NCBI GenBank assembly: GCA_039028975.1 | Contig: JBCCHB010000036.1 | Span: 1 to 64,000, forward strand | Direction: 5' to 3' | DNA length: 64,000 nucleotides | Origin: JAHBNG01 sp039028975 | GTDB taxonomy: Bacteria > Chloroflexota > Anaerolineae > Caldilineales > Caldilineaceae | Shown: positions 52,415 through 60,642 of the stretch, one piece after another | Numbering within the stretch: the stretch's first letter is position 1 | Layout: each line of letters starts with the position of its first letter | Notes under the pieces: model-generated | The model's database searches: none | Told to the model about the DNA's origin: nothing | What the model saw: only the letters and a program-made list of their open reading frames with translations | Program-made: the position numbers and the translations under genes

Positions 52415-53939
52415 CCACACAACATCTCAACATCCTCAGCGCTTTGAGATGAAGAACATCTCAATCGAGTTTCCTGGCGTACGGGCCTTGTCCAATGTGG
52501 ACTTTAAAGTAGAAGGTGGCACCATTCACGCGCTCATCGGGGCCAATGGTGCTGGGAAGTCCACACTGATGAAAATATTGGCCGGGGTCTATGATCACTA
52601 CACCGGCTCTATTGCATTCGATGGTCAGCCAGTCCACATTCGCTCCCCGCGGGATGGCAAAAACCAGGGTATCGAAGTGGTCTACCAAGAAGTGGATACC
52701 GCGCTGATTCCCACGTTGAGCGTGGCCGAAAATATCATGCTCGACGTAATGGTCAACGATGCTGGCGGTAGGCAGTTTGTTCATTGGCCAGAGATATACC
52801 AGACGGCCAAAGCGTTGCTCAACAAAATAGGGATTGATCTTGATGTCCATCAATCGGTTGAAGAGTTATCTCTAGCGCAGAAGCAGATGGTGTTGGTTGC
52901 CCGCGCGTTGGCCGGAAACTGTCGCTTCTTGATATTAGACGAGCCGACTGCTCCTCTAAGCCAGGTGGAGACAGAAGAGCTCTTCCAACTCATACGCGAC
53001 TTGGCCCACAATCAAGGAGTTGGTGTCGTCTTTATCTCCCACCGCCTACCAGAGATCTTCCAAGTCTGTGAGTGGATCACTATTTTGCGCGATGGAGAAG
53101 TGATTACGAGCGAGCCGACCCACGTACTGAATCAGAGACAGGTGATCGAGCACATGCTCGGTCGCCGCTTTGATGAGACCTATCCCAAAATGCCTGTAGA
53201 GATTGGCGATGTGCTCTTTGAAGCCAGGAACGTTTCAGAAGCAACCGGGGCGATTCGGAACGTCACCTTTTCGGTTCGCTCAGGGGAGATCGTGGGTATG
53301 ACTGGTTTAGTGGGAGCGGGCAAAACTGAACTCTGTAAAACCCTCTTCGGTGCCTTGGATATTGCTCAGGGTGAACTCTATTTGAATGGCCGTTCGATCC
53401 AAGTGCACAGCCCATACTCAGCTGTGCAACAAGGCATTGCCCTTGTCCCAGAAGAGCGACGCAAAGAAGGAATTTTGGTGGATGAGCCAGTCTTCGTCAA
53501 CTTAACTGCTTCAAGTCTGGGGAATTTCAGCCTCTTATTTAGCCTTCTGAACACGAATGCAGAGAAAGCAAAAGCCAGAATCGTAATCGATGATCTAGGC
53601 GTTCGTACCCCGTCGGAGGATCAGCAAGTTGGCCTCCTTTCTGGCGGCAACCAGCAAAAGATAGCGGTTGGCAAATGGTTGATAACTGATGCTGAACTCT
53701 ATATCTTTGATGAACCAACCAAGGGTGTGGATGTAGGGGCGAAGCAGGACATCTTTGAACTCATCGGTGGCTTGGCCCAACGAGGCAAAGGCGTCATTTA
53801 CGCATCAAGCGAAATTCCCGAAATTTTGGGCATTGCGGACCGCACGTATGTCCTGTACGACCGAACGATTGTCAAAGAGTTTCCGCCTAATGAGGCAACA
53901 GAAGAGGAGATTCTTTTCTATTCAGCTGGTGGGAAATAA
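52407..53939 (+). CDS. Ribose-type sugar ABC transporter ATP-binding protein (two ATPase domains)
   Basis: RbsA/MglA-like tandem ATPase. Domain 1: Walker A 'GANGAGKST', signature 'ELSLAQKQM', Walker B 'FLILDEPT'. Domain 2: 'GLVGAGKTELCKTLFG' in the P-loop position, signature 'LLSGGNQQK', 'YIFDEPTKGVDVGAKQDIF', and 'VPEERRKEGI'. I start at a GTG (52407) overlapping the end of the binding-protein gene; an ATG at 52449 would cut the conserved N-terminal strand. About 510 aa is typical. Operon with flanking genes. Confidence 0.88.
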   Translation: MSNHTTSQHPQRFEMKNISIEFPGVRALSNVDFKVEGGTIHALIGANGAGKSTLMKILAGVYDHYTGSIAFDGQPVHIRSPRDGKNQGIEVVYQEVDTALIPTLSVAENIMLDVMVNDAGGRQFVHWPEIYQTAKALLNKIGIDLDVHQSVEELSLAQKQMVLVARALAGNCRFLILDEPTAPLSQVETEELFQLIRDLAHNQGVGVVFISHRLPEIFQVCEWITILRDGEVITSEPTHVLNQRQVIEHMLGRRFDETYPKMPVEIGDVLFEARNVSEATGAIRNVTFSVRSGEIVGMTGLVGAGKTELCKTLFGALDIAQGELYLNGRSIQVHSPYSAVQQGIALVPEERRKEGILVDEPVFVNLTASSLGNFSLLFSLLNTNAEKAKARIVIDDLGVRTPSEDQQVGLLSGGNQQKIAVGKWLITDAELYIFDEPTKGVDVGAKQDIFELIGGLAQRGKGVIYASSEIPEILGIADRTYVLYDRTIVKEFPPNEATEEEILFYSAGGK

Positions 53940-54131
53940 GATAGTTCTTTGCAACTGGATACTCTAGCAAACGAGAGATTCTTCGACTGATCTTACAACT
54001 TAAATGGAGCAGATCTGGCAGGTAATCTGCTCGCATTTGAATAAGATCGCTTCGTCGACCCGCTCAGAATGACCATTATGACGATCTGTCCCATGTAGAA
54101 GAAGGAAATAACCATTCACTCCCCATGTAGG

Positions 54132-54172
54132 CTGAGCCTGTCGAAGCCGATTCTCCCCTTCGACAGGCTCAG
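54132..54172. repeat. CTTCGACAGGCTCAG hairpin, copy 2
   Basis: Same 15-bp arms as 50902-50942; the downstream flank (GGGGACTGAACG..CTA..AGAAGGA) is also shared and supplies the Shine-Dalgarno-like AGAAGGA for the permease gene starting at 54205. Confidence 0.75.
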
Positions 54173-54204
54173 GGGACTGAACGCCTACAGAAGGAAATAA
54201 ACAG

Positions 54205-55221
54205 ATGGCATCATCTACGCTGGCAGAGAAGGGCAAAGGTCAGCATTCATTCAAAGAGCGCATGGCTCCCTATTTAGACTTCCTAAGCAAGTGGGGGACG
54301 CTCTTAACCATTTTGATATTGATCGCATTTTTTGCCATTGCCATGCCCCCCTTCCGGTCGTCGGCCAACATAGTGACTATCTTGCGCAGTATCTCCATTG
54401 TCACGGTAATTGCCACTGGCCTTACCGTTTCGCTCACCGTTGATGGCTTTGATCTCTCCATTGGCTCGGTGGCCACCTTCGCCGACTTTCTGGTCATTTC
54501 CATGTTTGTCTGGTATGGTTTTTCTACGCCACTGGGAATTGGGATTGCACTCTTAGTCTCGCTCTTGGTGGCCCTGGTCAACACCATCCTTATTGTACGC
54601 GTTCGCATTGTGGATCTACTAGCGACTCTGGCCACCCTCTTCATCTTTGAAGGCATTGCCCTGACCTACACCGGGGGCGGTTCCATTAGCGAGGGGATGC
54701 CCCGCTTAGACGGCACACCCACGGTTGGCGAAATTCCCGACACGTTTCGGCTTATCGGCCAATCGCCCTACATCATCCTGGTCATGCTGGCTGTAGTGGC
54801 TGTTGTGCATATCTTTTTGAACTACACAAAGCATGGTCGCTACATGTATGTGGTTGGAGGAAATCGAGAAGCTGCTCGACTATCGGGGATTCCGGTGGAT
54901 CGCTATCGGGCTTTGGCCTACTTCATTTCCACATTCTTTGCCGCCATGGGCGGCATCTTGCTGGCCGCCCGGATCGGTTCGGCACAGATTAATGCGGGGC
55001 AGGGATTTCTAATGCCAGCCGTGGCTGCGGCCTTTATTGGCTACTCAGTCGCCGGGGCCAAAAAGCCTAATGCAATCGGCACGCTGGTCGGTGCGGTCCT
55101 TGTTGGCGTGCTGGAAAATGGCCTGATCATGATGTCTGTCCCTTACTATTCACTCAATATTGTCAAAGGGGGCGTCCTAGCCACGGCCCTGGCTATCACC
55201 TACTTCCGTAAATCACATTAG
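54205..55221 (+). CDS. Ribose-type sugar ABC transporter permease (RbsC-like)
   Basis: Inner-membrane permease with about 9-10 helices, 338 aa. Landmarks: 'GLTVSLTVDGFDLSIGSVATFADFLVISMF', 'IVRVRIVDLLATLATLFIFEGIAL', 'YTKHGRYMYVVGGNREAARLSGIPVDRYRALAYFISTFFAAMGGILLAARIGSAQ', all characteristic of the RbsC/AraH family. A 250-bp gap with a REP hairpin separates it from the ATPase; the RBS is part of that repeat. Third transporter gene. Confidence 0.9.
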   Translation: MASSTLAEKGKGQHSFKERMAPYLDFLSKWGTLLTILILIAFFAIAMPPFRSSANIVTILRSISIVTVIATGLTVSLTVDGFDLSIGSVATFADFLVISMFVWYGFSTPLGIGIALLVSLLVALVNTILIVRVRIVDLLATLATLFIFEGIALTYTGGGSISEGMPRLDGTPTVGEIPDTFRLIGQSPYIILVMLAVVAVVHIFLNYTKHGRYMYVVGGNREAARLSGIPVDRYRALAYFISTFFAAMGGILLAARIGSAQINAGQGFLMPAVAAAFIGYSVAGAKKPNAIGTLVGAVLVGVLENGLIMMSVPYYSLNIVKGGVLATALAITYFRKSH

Positions 55222-55734
55222 GTCGGTTCGCCGCTCATCTATAATCAGTAGTCGACAGCCGTTTGGTCGCTTAGTCCAAAGGAAACTCTTTCGGCGTCAT
55301 TCCCGTTGTGTTCTGCCCTGTAAATAAACAAAGATTAGAAGATTAGAAAGATGGTGAATTTCTGAAATCTTTGCAATCATTGTTCGAATCTCATTCCCTG
55401 TTGTGTAGCCTGTTGCATGTCTAGCTACTGATAATTAGAGTTGTTCTGAAATAACAAAACCTTGAGGTGACAGGCACTTCGCATGTCTCGTTAGCCAGAA
55501 AGCATCGCCAAAAAGTGCCAGTCACCCAGTAAGTTCTTAATTCGGAACAACTCTATTGAATATATTTGATAACCAAAACAAAGTTCACTGCAGAAACTCT
55601 AAATGTAACTGTGAAGTTATTGAAAGGATTGAAGGTTACTCTGAGGAACTTCACCATCTTCAATGGCTTCATGGTAGATTTGCTCTTTTTGCAGTAAATT
55701 CAAAATGAAGTTCTTCAATGCTCTTGGAGACATT
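55222..55734. other. Intergenic region with two repeat elements
   Basis: No gene is supported. 55313-55430 is a copy of repeat family 3 (see 26876-26995). 55435-55555 is a separate palindromic element. It precedes mtnK; no riboswitch was recognised. Confidence 0.5.
55435..55555. repeat. 121-bp palindromic element
   Basis: Outer arms TAGAGTTGTTCTGAA / TTCGGAACAACTCTA and inner arms GGTGACAGGCACTT / AAGTGCCAGTCACC, each with one mismatch. The nested arms and AT-type ends suggest a MITE-like unit; AGTGCCAGTCACC recurs near 31973. Confidence 0.6.
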
Positions 55735-56943
55735 ATGTACACACCATTAACTGCAGAAAGTGTTATTGACTACGTGGTACGCTCCCCCATCAAAGACCAA
55801 ATCTTTCACGATGACGATACCTTTATGGTGGAGGATTTGGCTGAAGGGGGAAACATTAACCTGATCTTCCGCGTACGTGCGACAGAAGATCGCAATCGAA
55901 GCGTGTTGGTTAAGCAGGCGTTGCCCCATTCACGCCGCTATCCAGATATTAAGATGCCCCTATCTCGTGCGGAGATCGAATACAACGTCCTTGCCATCGA
56001 AAATCAGTATTGCCCTGGCATTGCCCCCCAAGTCTATCACTATGATGGCACCATGTATGTCAACTTGATGGAGGATCTAAACGATCACCTGATCATGCGT
56101 AAGAGCATGGAGCAGCAGATTACCTATCCGAAATTTGCGGAAGATATGGCCATCTTCCTGGCGCGCTCCCTCTTTTACACCTCGGATCTCTTTCTCTCAT
56201 CTGCTGATAAAAAGGCCGAAGTTCCCAAATATATCAATCCAGTGCTCTGTAAGGTCACTGAAGATCTCTTCTTTACTCAACCGGTGGTTCCGCACGACAA
56301 CAACCGCTGGACGTCACCAGACCTGGATGCTCTGGTGGACGAATGCTATGCCAATGAATCTTTGTTTGCCGCCATGTTGACCATGAAAGAGAAGTTCATG
56401 AACAATGCCCAGGCATTAATTCATGGCGACTTCCATACTGGCTCCATTATGTTAAACAAGGAAGAGACGCGGGTGATTGATCCCGAGTTTGCTTTCTATG
56501 GTCCCATGGCATTCGACACGGGTTCACTCATCGGGAACCTGATGATCGGCTATGGTGCTCAAGAGGGGCACGCGCCGGATGAGGAGAGTCGACGAGTTTA
56601 CCGTCAATGGCTCTTACAGGCAACCGAAGACTTCTGGACTATCTTTGAGCAGGAGTTTCGCAGATTATGGGACAAAGAAGCCGATCCCACTGAATGGGGA
56701 TCCAAGCTCTTTCAGGATCAGTATATGGCTCAACTCCTGCAAGATACAGCCGGCTTTGCTGGCGCAGAGCTGTTCCGGCGCACCATTGGCTTGGCCCATG
56801 TGGACGACTTTATTGACATATCAGATCAGAGCAAACGAGCGGCCTCAGAGCGAATTGCTCTGGAAGTTGGTCAGCGTTGGCTGTTGGAGCGTGCCAACAT
56901 CAACTCGATTGGCGATCTGCTTGCCATGATTCCACGGCAATAA
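55735..56943 (+). CDS. mtnK: S-methyl-5-thioribose kinase
   Basis: Phosphorylates 5-methylthioribose at C1 in the methionine salvage pathway. The aminoglycoside-phosphotransferase-like fold shows 'VEDLAEGGNINLIFRV' (Gly-rich loop), 'VLVKQALPHSRRYP' (Lys), 'NVLAIENQYCPGIAPQVYHYD', catalytic loop 'LIHGDFHTGSIM' and metal-binding 'VIDPEFAFYGPMAFDTGSLI'. The ATG at 55735 is chosen (GGAG upstream; MYTPLTAE matches MtnK starts). 402 aa is normal. 22 bp before mtnA. Confidence 0.92.
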   Translation: MYTPLTAESVIDYVVRSPIKDQIFHDDDTFMVEDLAEGGNINLIFRVRATEDRNRSVLVKQALPHSRRYPDIKMPLSRAEIEYNVLAIENQYCPGIAPQVYHYDGTMYVNLMEDLNDHLIMRKSMEQQITYPKFAEDMAIFLARSLFYTSDLFLSSADKKAEVPKYINPVLCKVTEDLFFTQPVVPHDNNRWTSPDLDALVDECYANESLFAAMLTMKEKFMNNAQALIHGDFHTGSIMLNKEETRVIDPEFAFYGPMAFDTGSLIGNLMIGYGAQEGHAPDEESRRVYRQWLLQATEDFWTIFEQEFRRLWDKEADPTEWGSKLFQDQYMAQLLQDTAGFAGAELFRRTIGLAHVDDFIDISDQSKRAASERIALEVGQRWLLERANINSIGDLLAMIPRQ

Positions 56944-56965
56944 TGAATAGAGTAGGAGAATAACC

Positions 56966-58027
56966 ATGAGTGCATTTCGCTCGATTGAATGGCTAGAGGG
57001 CGGCATCGTCCGGATGCTGGACCAGCGGAAATTACCTTTGGAAACAACCTATAACGATTACACCACCTATCAAGATGTGGCCCAAGCCATTACGGATATG
57101 GTGATTCGGGGTGCGCCTGCAATTGGTGCGGCCGCGGCCTATGGTATTGCACTCACTGCTCATCATTCCGCTGCAGCTGATTTGGATAGCTTGTATGATG
57201 AACTTGAGGTAGCGGATCAACTGTTACGCAAATCCCGCCCGACAGCGGTCAACCTCTTTTGGGCGCTCGATCGGATGGTCGCTCATATTGCCAACTTCAA
57301 AGTCAGCACGGAGAATGGCTCCATTTCACAACTACAAAGCGCCACCCTATCCGAAGCCCACGCCATCGCTGCCGAGGATGTGGAATTGAACCGTGCGATC
57401 GGTAAACATGCCATGCCGCTGATTCCAGACAAAGCGACCATCATCCACCACTGTAACACGGGCAGCCTAGCCACGGTTGATTATGGAACGGCGTTAGGGA
57501 TTATCCGCATGGCTCATGAAGAGGGCAAACAGGTCATGGCGCTGATCGATGAGACCCGACCGCGCTTACAGGGGGGGCGGCTCTCTGCCTATGAGCTGAA
57601 GGCCCAAGGCGTTCCATTTAAGGTAATTGTTGATGGTGCTTCCGGACATTTTCTACGAACAGGGGATGTCAACCTGTGCGTAGTAGGGGCCGATCGGGTG
57701 GTGGCCAATGGGGATACGGCCAACAAGATTGGGACCTATAATTTAGCGGTAGTGGCTCGGGAAAACAACATTCCATTCTATGTTGCAGCGCCCACGACCA
57801 CCATCGACATGGCAACGGCGACCGGTGATGAAATTGAGATCGAAGAGCGACCTGCCCACGAAGTGACCCACGTTGACGCCAGCCAAATTACACCGGATGA
57901 TGTGGCTGTGGCCAATCCGGCCTTTGATGTGACGCCAGCCAAATACATTACAGCGATTATTACCGAACGAGGGGTTGTTTATCCGCCATTTGAAGAAAAC
58001 ATCGCCAGAATCATGAGGGAGAAGTGA
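56966..58027 (+). CDS. mtnA: S-methyl-5-thioribose-1-phosphate isomerase
   Basis: Converts methylthioribose-1-phosphate to methylthioribulose-1-phosphate, the step after MtnK. eIF2B-like fold: 'VIRGAPAIGAAAAYGIAL', catalytic Cys in 'IHHCNTGSLATVDYGTALGI', 'IDETRPRLQGGRLSAYELKAQGVPF', and catalytic Asp in 'VVGADRVVANGDTANKIGTY'. AGGAG precedes the ATG. 353 aa is normal. A MITE-1 copy begins 1 nt after the stop. Confidence 0.95.
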   Translation: MSAFRSIEWLEGGIVRMLDQRKLPLETTYNDYTTYQDVAQAITDMVIRGAPAIGAAAAYGIALTAHHSAAADLDSLYDELEVADQLLRKSRPTAVNLFWALDRMVAHIANFKVSTENGSISQLQSATLSEAHAIAAEDVELNRAIGKHAMPLIPDKATIIHHCNTGSLATVDYGTALGIIRMAHEEGKQVMALIDETRPRLQGGRLSAYELKAQGVPFKVIVDGASGHFLRTGDVNLCVVGADRVVANGDTANKIGTYNLAVVARENNIPFYVAAPTTTIDMATATGDEIEIEERPAHEVTHVDASQITPDDVAVANPAFDVTPAKYITAIITERGVVYPPFEENIARIMREK

Positions 58028-58028
58028 T

Positions 58029-58113
58029 TATACTCATCTCGGTTTGATAATCATGGCTTGGTTACCCTGGTGGAACTTGGGAAAACAACGGTTTTCAAGA
58101 CATCCGCAGTATA
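58029..58113 (+). repeat. Diverged MITE-1 copy abutting MITE-2
   Basis: TATACTCATCTCGGTTTGA to CATCCGCAGTATA. Its last TATA forms the left end of the following MITE-2, so the second element entered at the terminal TA of the first. Confidence 0.8.
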
Positions 58114-58196
58114 TAGACATCAAGAAAAAGATTTTCCGCCCTTACCCTTCGACACGCTCAGGGGGCGGTTGGAAAATCTTTTTCTTAAAAACTATA
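58112..58196 (+). repeat. MITE-2 copy
   Basis: 85 bp and nearly identical to 51116-51200, including the loop. Confidence 0.85.
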
Positions 58197-58430
58197 GCAT
58201 GATTTTTACACTGCTCCGCTCTTTCCTTGGATTAGCCTGGAGCCTGCACCATCTTTATTGTGGGCACTCTGTCTAGCCGAATCTGTATTACCTAACCTGG
58301 CAAAGCCAGAACCAAAAAGGATCAACAGATTACGCAGATTACACAGATTCAAAGAGTTCATTTGTCGATTTCACTCCGAGAAATAAACTTTTCGTGCCGT
58401 GAAAACACAAATTGAACTGCGTAGGAACTA

Positions 58431-58465
58431 AAAAAGACCCCGGCTCGTAGTTCCAGGGTCTTTTT
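58431..58465. terminator. Bidirectional terminator-like hairpin
   Basis: AAAAAGACCC / GGGTCTTTTT stem with T-run on both strands. A second pair, GGAACTA (58424-58430) with TAGTTCC (58448-58454), crosses it, so a pseudoknot or alternative fold is possible. It could end leftward transcription of the CRISPR array. Confidence 0.6.
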
Positions 58466-58495
58466 AGATCGTTTCATCGGGGTACGGTTACAAAC

Positions 58496-58640
58496 AAACG
58501 TGGACCGCGGTTGAAGCCGCAGTCTGATAAGGGAACCCTGTTCAAACAGGTTAAATGCTGTTGATTCCGACCGATTTAACAGGATTTTAACCTGTTTCCT
58601 CTACCAGACACCCCGTTTCAACCGGTGGTTTGCTGCCCCG
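58496..58640. other. Structured gene-free stretch
   Basis: GCGGTTGAAGCCGC and a 12-bp pair AAACAGGTTAAA (58544-58555) / TTTAACCTGTTT (58586-58597) suggest RNA structure. No coding frame and no known RNA family recognised. Confidence 0.35.
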
Positions 58641-58656
58641 CTGACTTCTCTGGAGT

Positions 58657-58693
58657 GACCCAATCTCGTAGTTGAGTTTTACTCGTTGAAACC
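58657..58693 (-). repeat. Degenerate CRISPR repeat (trailer end)
   Basis: CAATCTCGTAGTTGAGTTTT and following bases align to the array repeat at roughly 70 per cent of positions. It lies 104 bp left of the first good repeat, beyond the tandem GGACCCT tract. Confidence 0.55.
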
Positions 58694-58694
58694 C

Positions 58695-58793
58695 CTGGAC
58701 TATCGACCCCGGACCCCAGACTCTGGACTATCGACCCCGGACCCTGGACCCTGGACCCTGGACCCTGGACCCTGGACTATCGACCCCGGACCA
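58695..58793. repeat. GGACCCT-type tandem repeat
   Basis: GGACCCT units plus interspersed GGACTATCGACCCC blocks. It separates the degenerate CRISPR repeat from the array. Confidence 0.75.
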
Positions 58794-58797
58794 TCAT

Positions 58798-60306
58798 GTT
58801 TCAATCTCGCAGTCGAGTTTTTATTGATTCAGACGCCGACACTACCCAAAAAGACCAGGCGCAGGCAACCACGTTTCAATCTCGCAGTCGAGTTTTTATT
58901 GATTCGGACTGGTGGACGTGAAGCTGGGGCCGGTCTGCTCGGTGTTTCAATCTCGCAGTCGAGTTTTTATTGATTCGGACTCGAGACAATGCCGACCGGC
59001 AAGCAGCCGAGAGACTGCGCGTTTCAATCTCGCAGTCGAGTTTTTATTGATTCAGACCGCCGTATAACAGTCCGACCATCCACGAGTCCATCGGTTTCAA
59101 TCTCGCAGTCGAGTTTTTATTGATTCAGACGTATTTCAATGGCGCTCGTTCGGTGGTTGCCAGAAAAGTTTCAATCTCGCAGTCGAGTTTTTATTGATTC
59201 AGACGCCAGCCAAATCACCACTCACATACGGAGCAAAGTCGTTTCAATCTCGCAATCGAGTTTTTATTGATTCGGACGAATGAGGTGAACCAGTAGGGCT
59301 TGATGTCCTTGCGGTTTCAATCTCGCAATCGAGTTTTTATTGATTCGGACATACCTAGTGCGCTCATGGACGCCAAATAAAGCAGAGTTTCAATCTCGCA
59401 ATCGAGTTTTTATTGATTCGGACTCTATGGCATCCGGCAAGCTCATGCCGCCATCACGCCGGTTTCAATCTCGCAATCGAGTTTTTATTGATTCGGACGG
59501 TACCCTCACTTTCGCCAACCGTCAGCCACCCATCGTTTCAATCTCGCAATCGAGTTTTTATTGATTCGGACCCGATGCTTATCATCGTGCAATAATGACT
59601 CTCCTGGTTTCAATCTCGCAATCGAGTTTTTATTGATTCGGACCTCTGGCTTATCCAACGTAGCAAGCACCGAGTATTGTTTCAATCTCGCAATCGAGTT
59701 TTTATTGATTCGGACAATATTGATTCGTTATATCTTGATGCGAATGCCCGTTTCAATCTCGCAATCGAGTTTTTATTGATTCGGACTAGATTCACCGTAG
59801 GCGTAGATTGAATTTAAAACAGTTTCAATCTCGCAATCGAGTTTTTATTGATTCGGACCTCTTGACACTTCATTGGTCGCACTGATGAGAGCCCTTGTTT
59901 CAATCTCGCAATCGAGTTTTTATTGATTCGGACCCGGTTACTGCTATCTTGCCCGCATCCTCGGCAGTTTCAATCTCGCAATCGAGTTTTTATTGATTCG
60001 GACTGCCAACCATAATCACGGTCAAAAGCGTAGCCGAGATGATAAAGCTGTTTCAATCTCGCAATCGAGTTTTTATTGATTCGGACGCCGCCGCATGGCA
60101 GTAGGCGACAACAATCACAAATGTTTCAATCTCGCAATCGAGTTTTTATTGATTCGGACGCCAAGTATAGCAACCGTGAGATCGGGCGTATCTGTGTTTC
60201 AATCTCGCAATCGAGTTTTTATTGATTCGGACCTAGCACTATGCCCCAAACTACATGCCACATATTGATGTTTCAATCTCGCAATCGAGTTTTTATTGAT
60301 TCGGAC
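58798..60306 (-). CRISPR. CRISPR array, 21 repeats of 37 nt, 20 spacers
   Basis: Repeats start every 71-83 nt; spacers are 33-40 nt except number 17 (60004-60049), which is 46 nt. On the plus strand the repeat begins GTTTCAATCTCGCARTCGAG and ends TTGATTCRGAC; the minus strand ends in GAGATTGAAAC, so the usual type I/III 5'-handle ATTGAAAC predicts leftward transcription. A short CTCG/CGAG hairpin is internal. The first six repeats (58798-59204) have CAGTC, the other fifteen CAATC; TTCAGAC occurs only in repeats 1, 4, 5 and 6. The degenerate copy on the left fits a trailer there and a leader at 60307 onwards. No cas gene is in the window. Confidence 0.98.
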
Positions 60307-60591
60307 CGCTCTCGCAACGCGCCCCACTTGAGTGGTAAATCAGAGCCGATTTGGCTGAAAAATAGGGCCATAGCTATCCTTTGAACCATAATTCCCCATT
60401 GAATTCATGAATATTTAGGGTCATTTCTCCCACCCGCGAGCATCAAACAAATCGAGCCAAATTCAGCACTCTTTTTTTCGTTATTGGCCTAGAATGGCCC
60501 CTTTTGAAACGATACAAAGTAATGGGTATATCCTCCCCTTCTCTGACTAATAGTGGCTGATGGTTGCCGTTTTTACCTTCTCACACCATCT
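60307..60591 (-). promoter_or_regulatory. Putative CRISPR leader
   Basis: Gene-free stretch adjoining the homogeneous end of the array, with AT-rich runs (AATATTTAGG, CTTTTTTTCG). Assignment as leader rests on repeat orientation and the degenerate opposite end; no promoter hexamers were convincingly identified. Confidence 0.5.
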
Positions 60592-60637
60592 TTGCGAGCA
60601 TCGACGGGGGATGAGAGGCCTACCGCGATGCTCGCAA
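60592..60637. terminator. Hairpin downstream of the SH3-repeat gene
   Basis: TTGCGAGCATCG / CGATGCTCGCAA (12 bp, perfect) with a 22-nt loop, 6 bp after the stop. It has no T-tract, so it may stabilise the mRNA end rather than terminate. Confidence 0.45.
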
Positions 60638-60642
60638 CCAAT

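Noticed and set aside
55375..55435. tRNA-like TTCGAATC near 55383
   Set aside because: It belongs to repeat family 3 (also at 26876) and no acceptor or anticodon stems can be formed.
58695..58793. Possible second CRISPR-like array of GGACCCT units
   Set aside because: Units are 7 nt without spacers; it is a simple tandem repeat.
58686..59779. Plus-strand frames across the CRISPR region
   Set aside because: They consist of translated repeats (FNLAIEFLLIRT, SISQSSFY) and spacers, not proteins.
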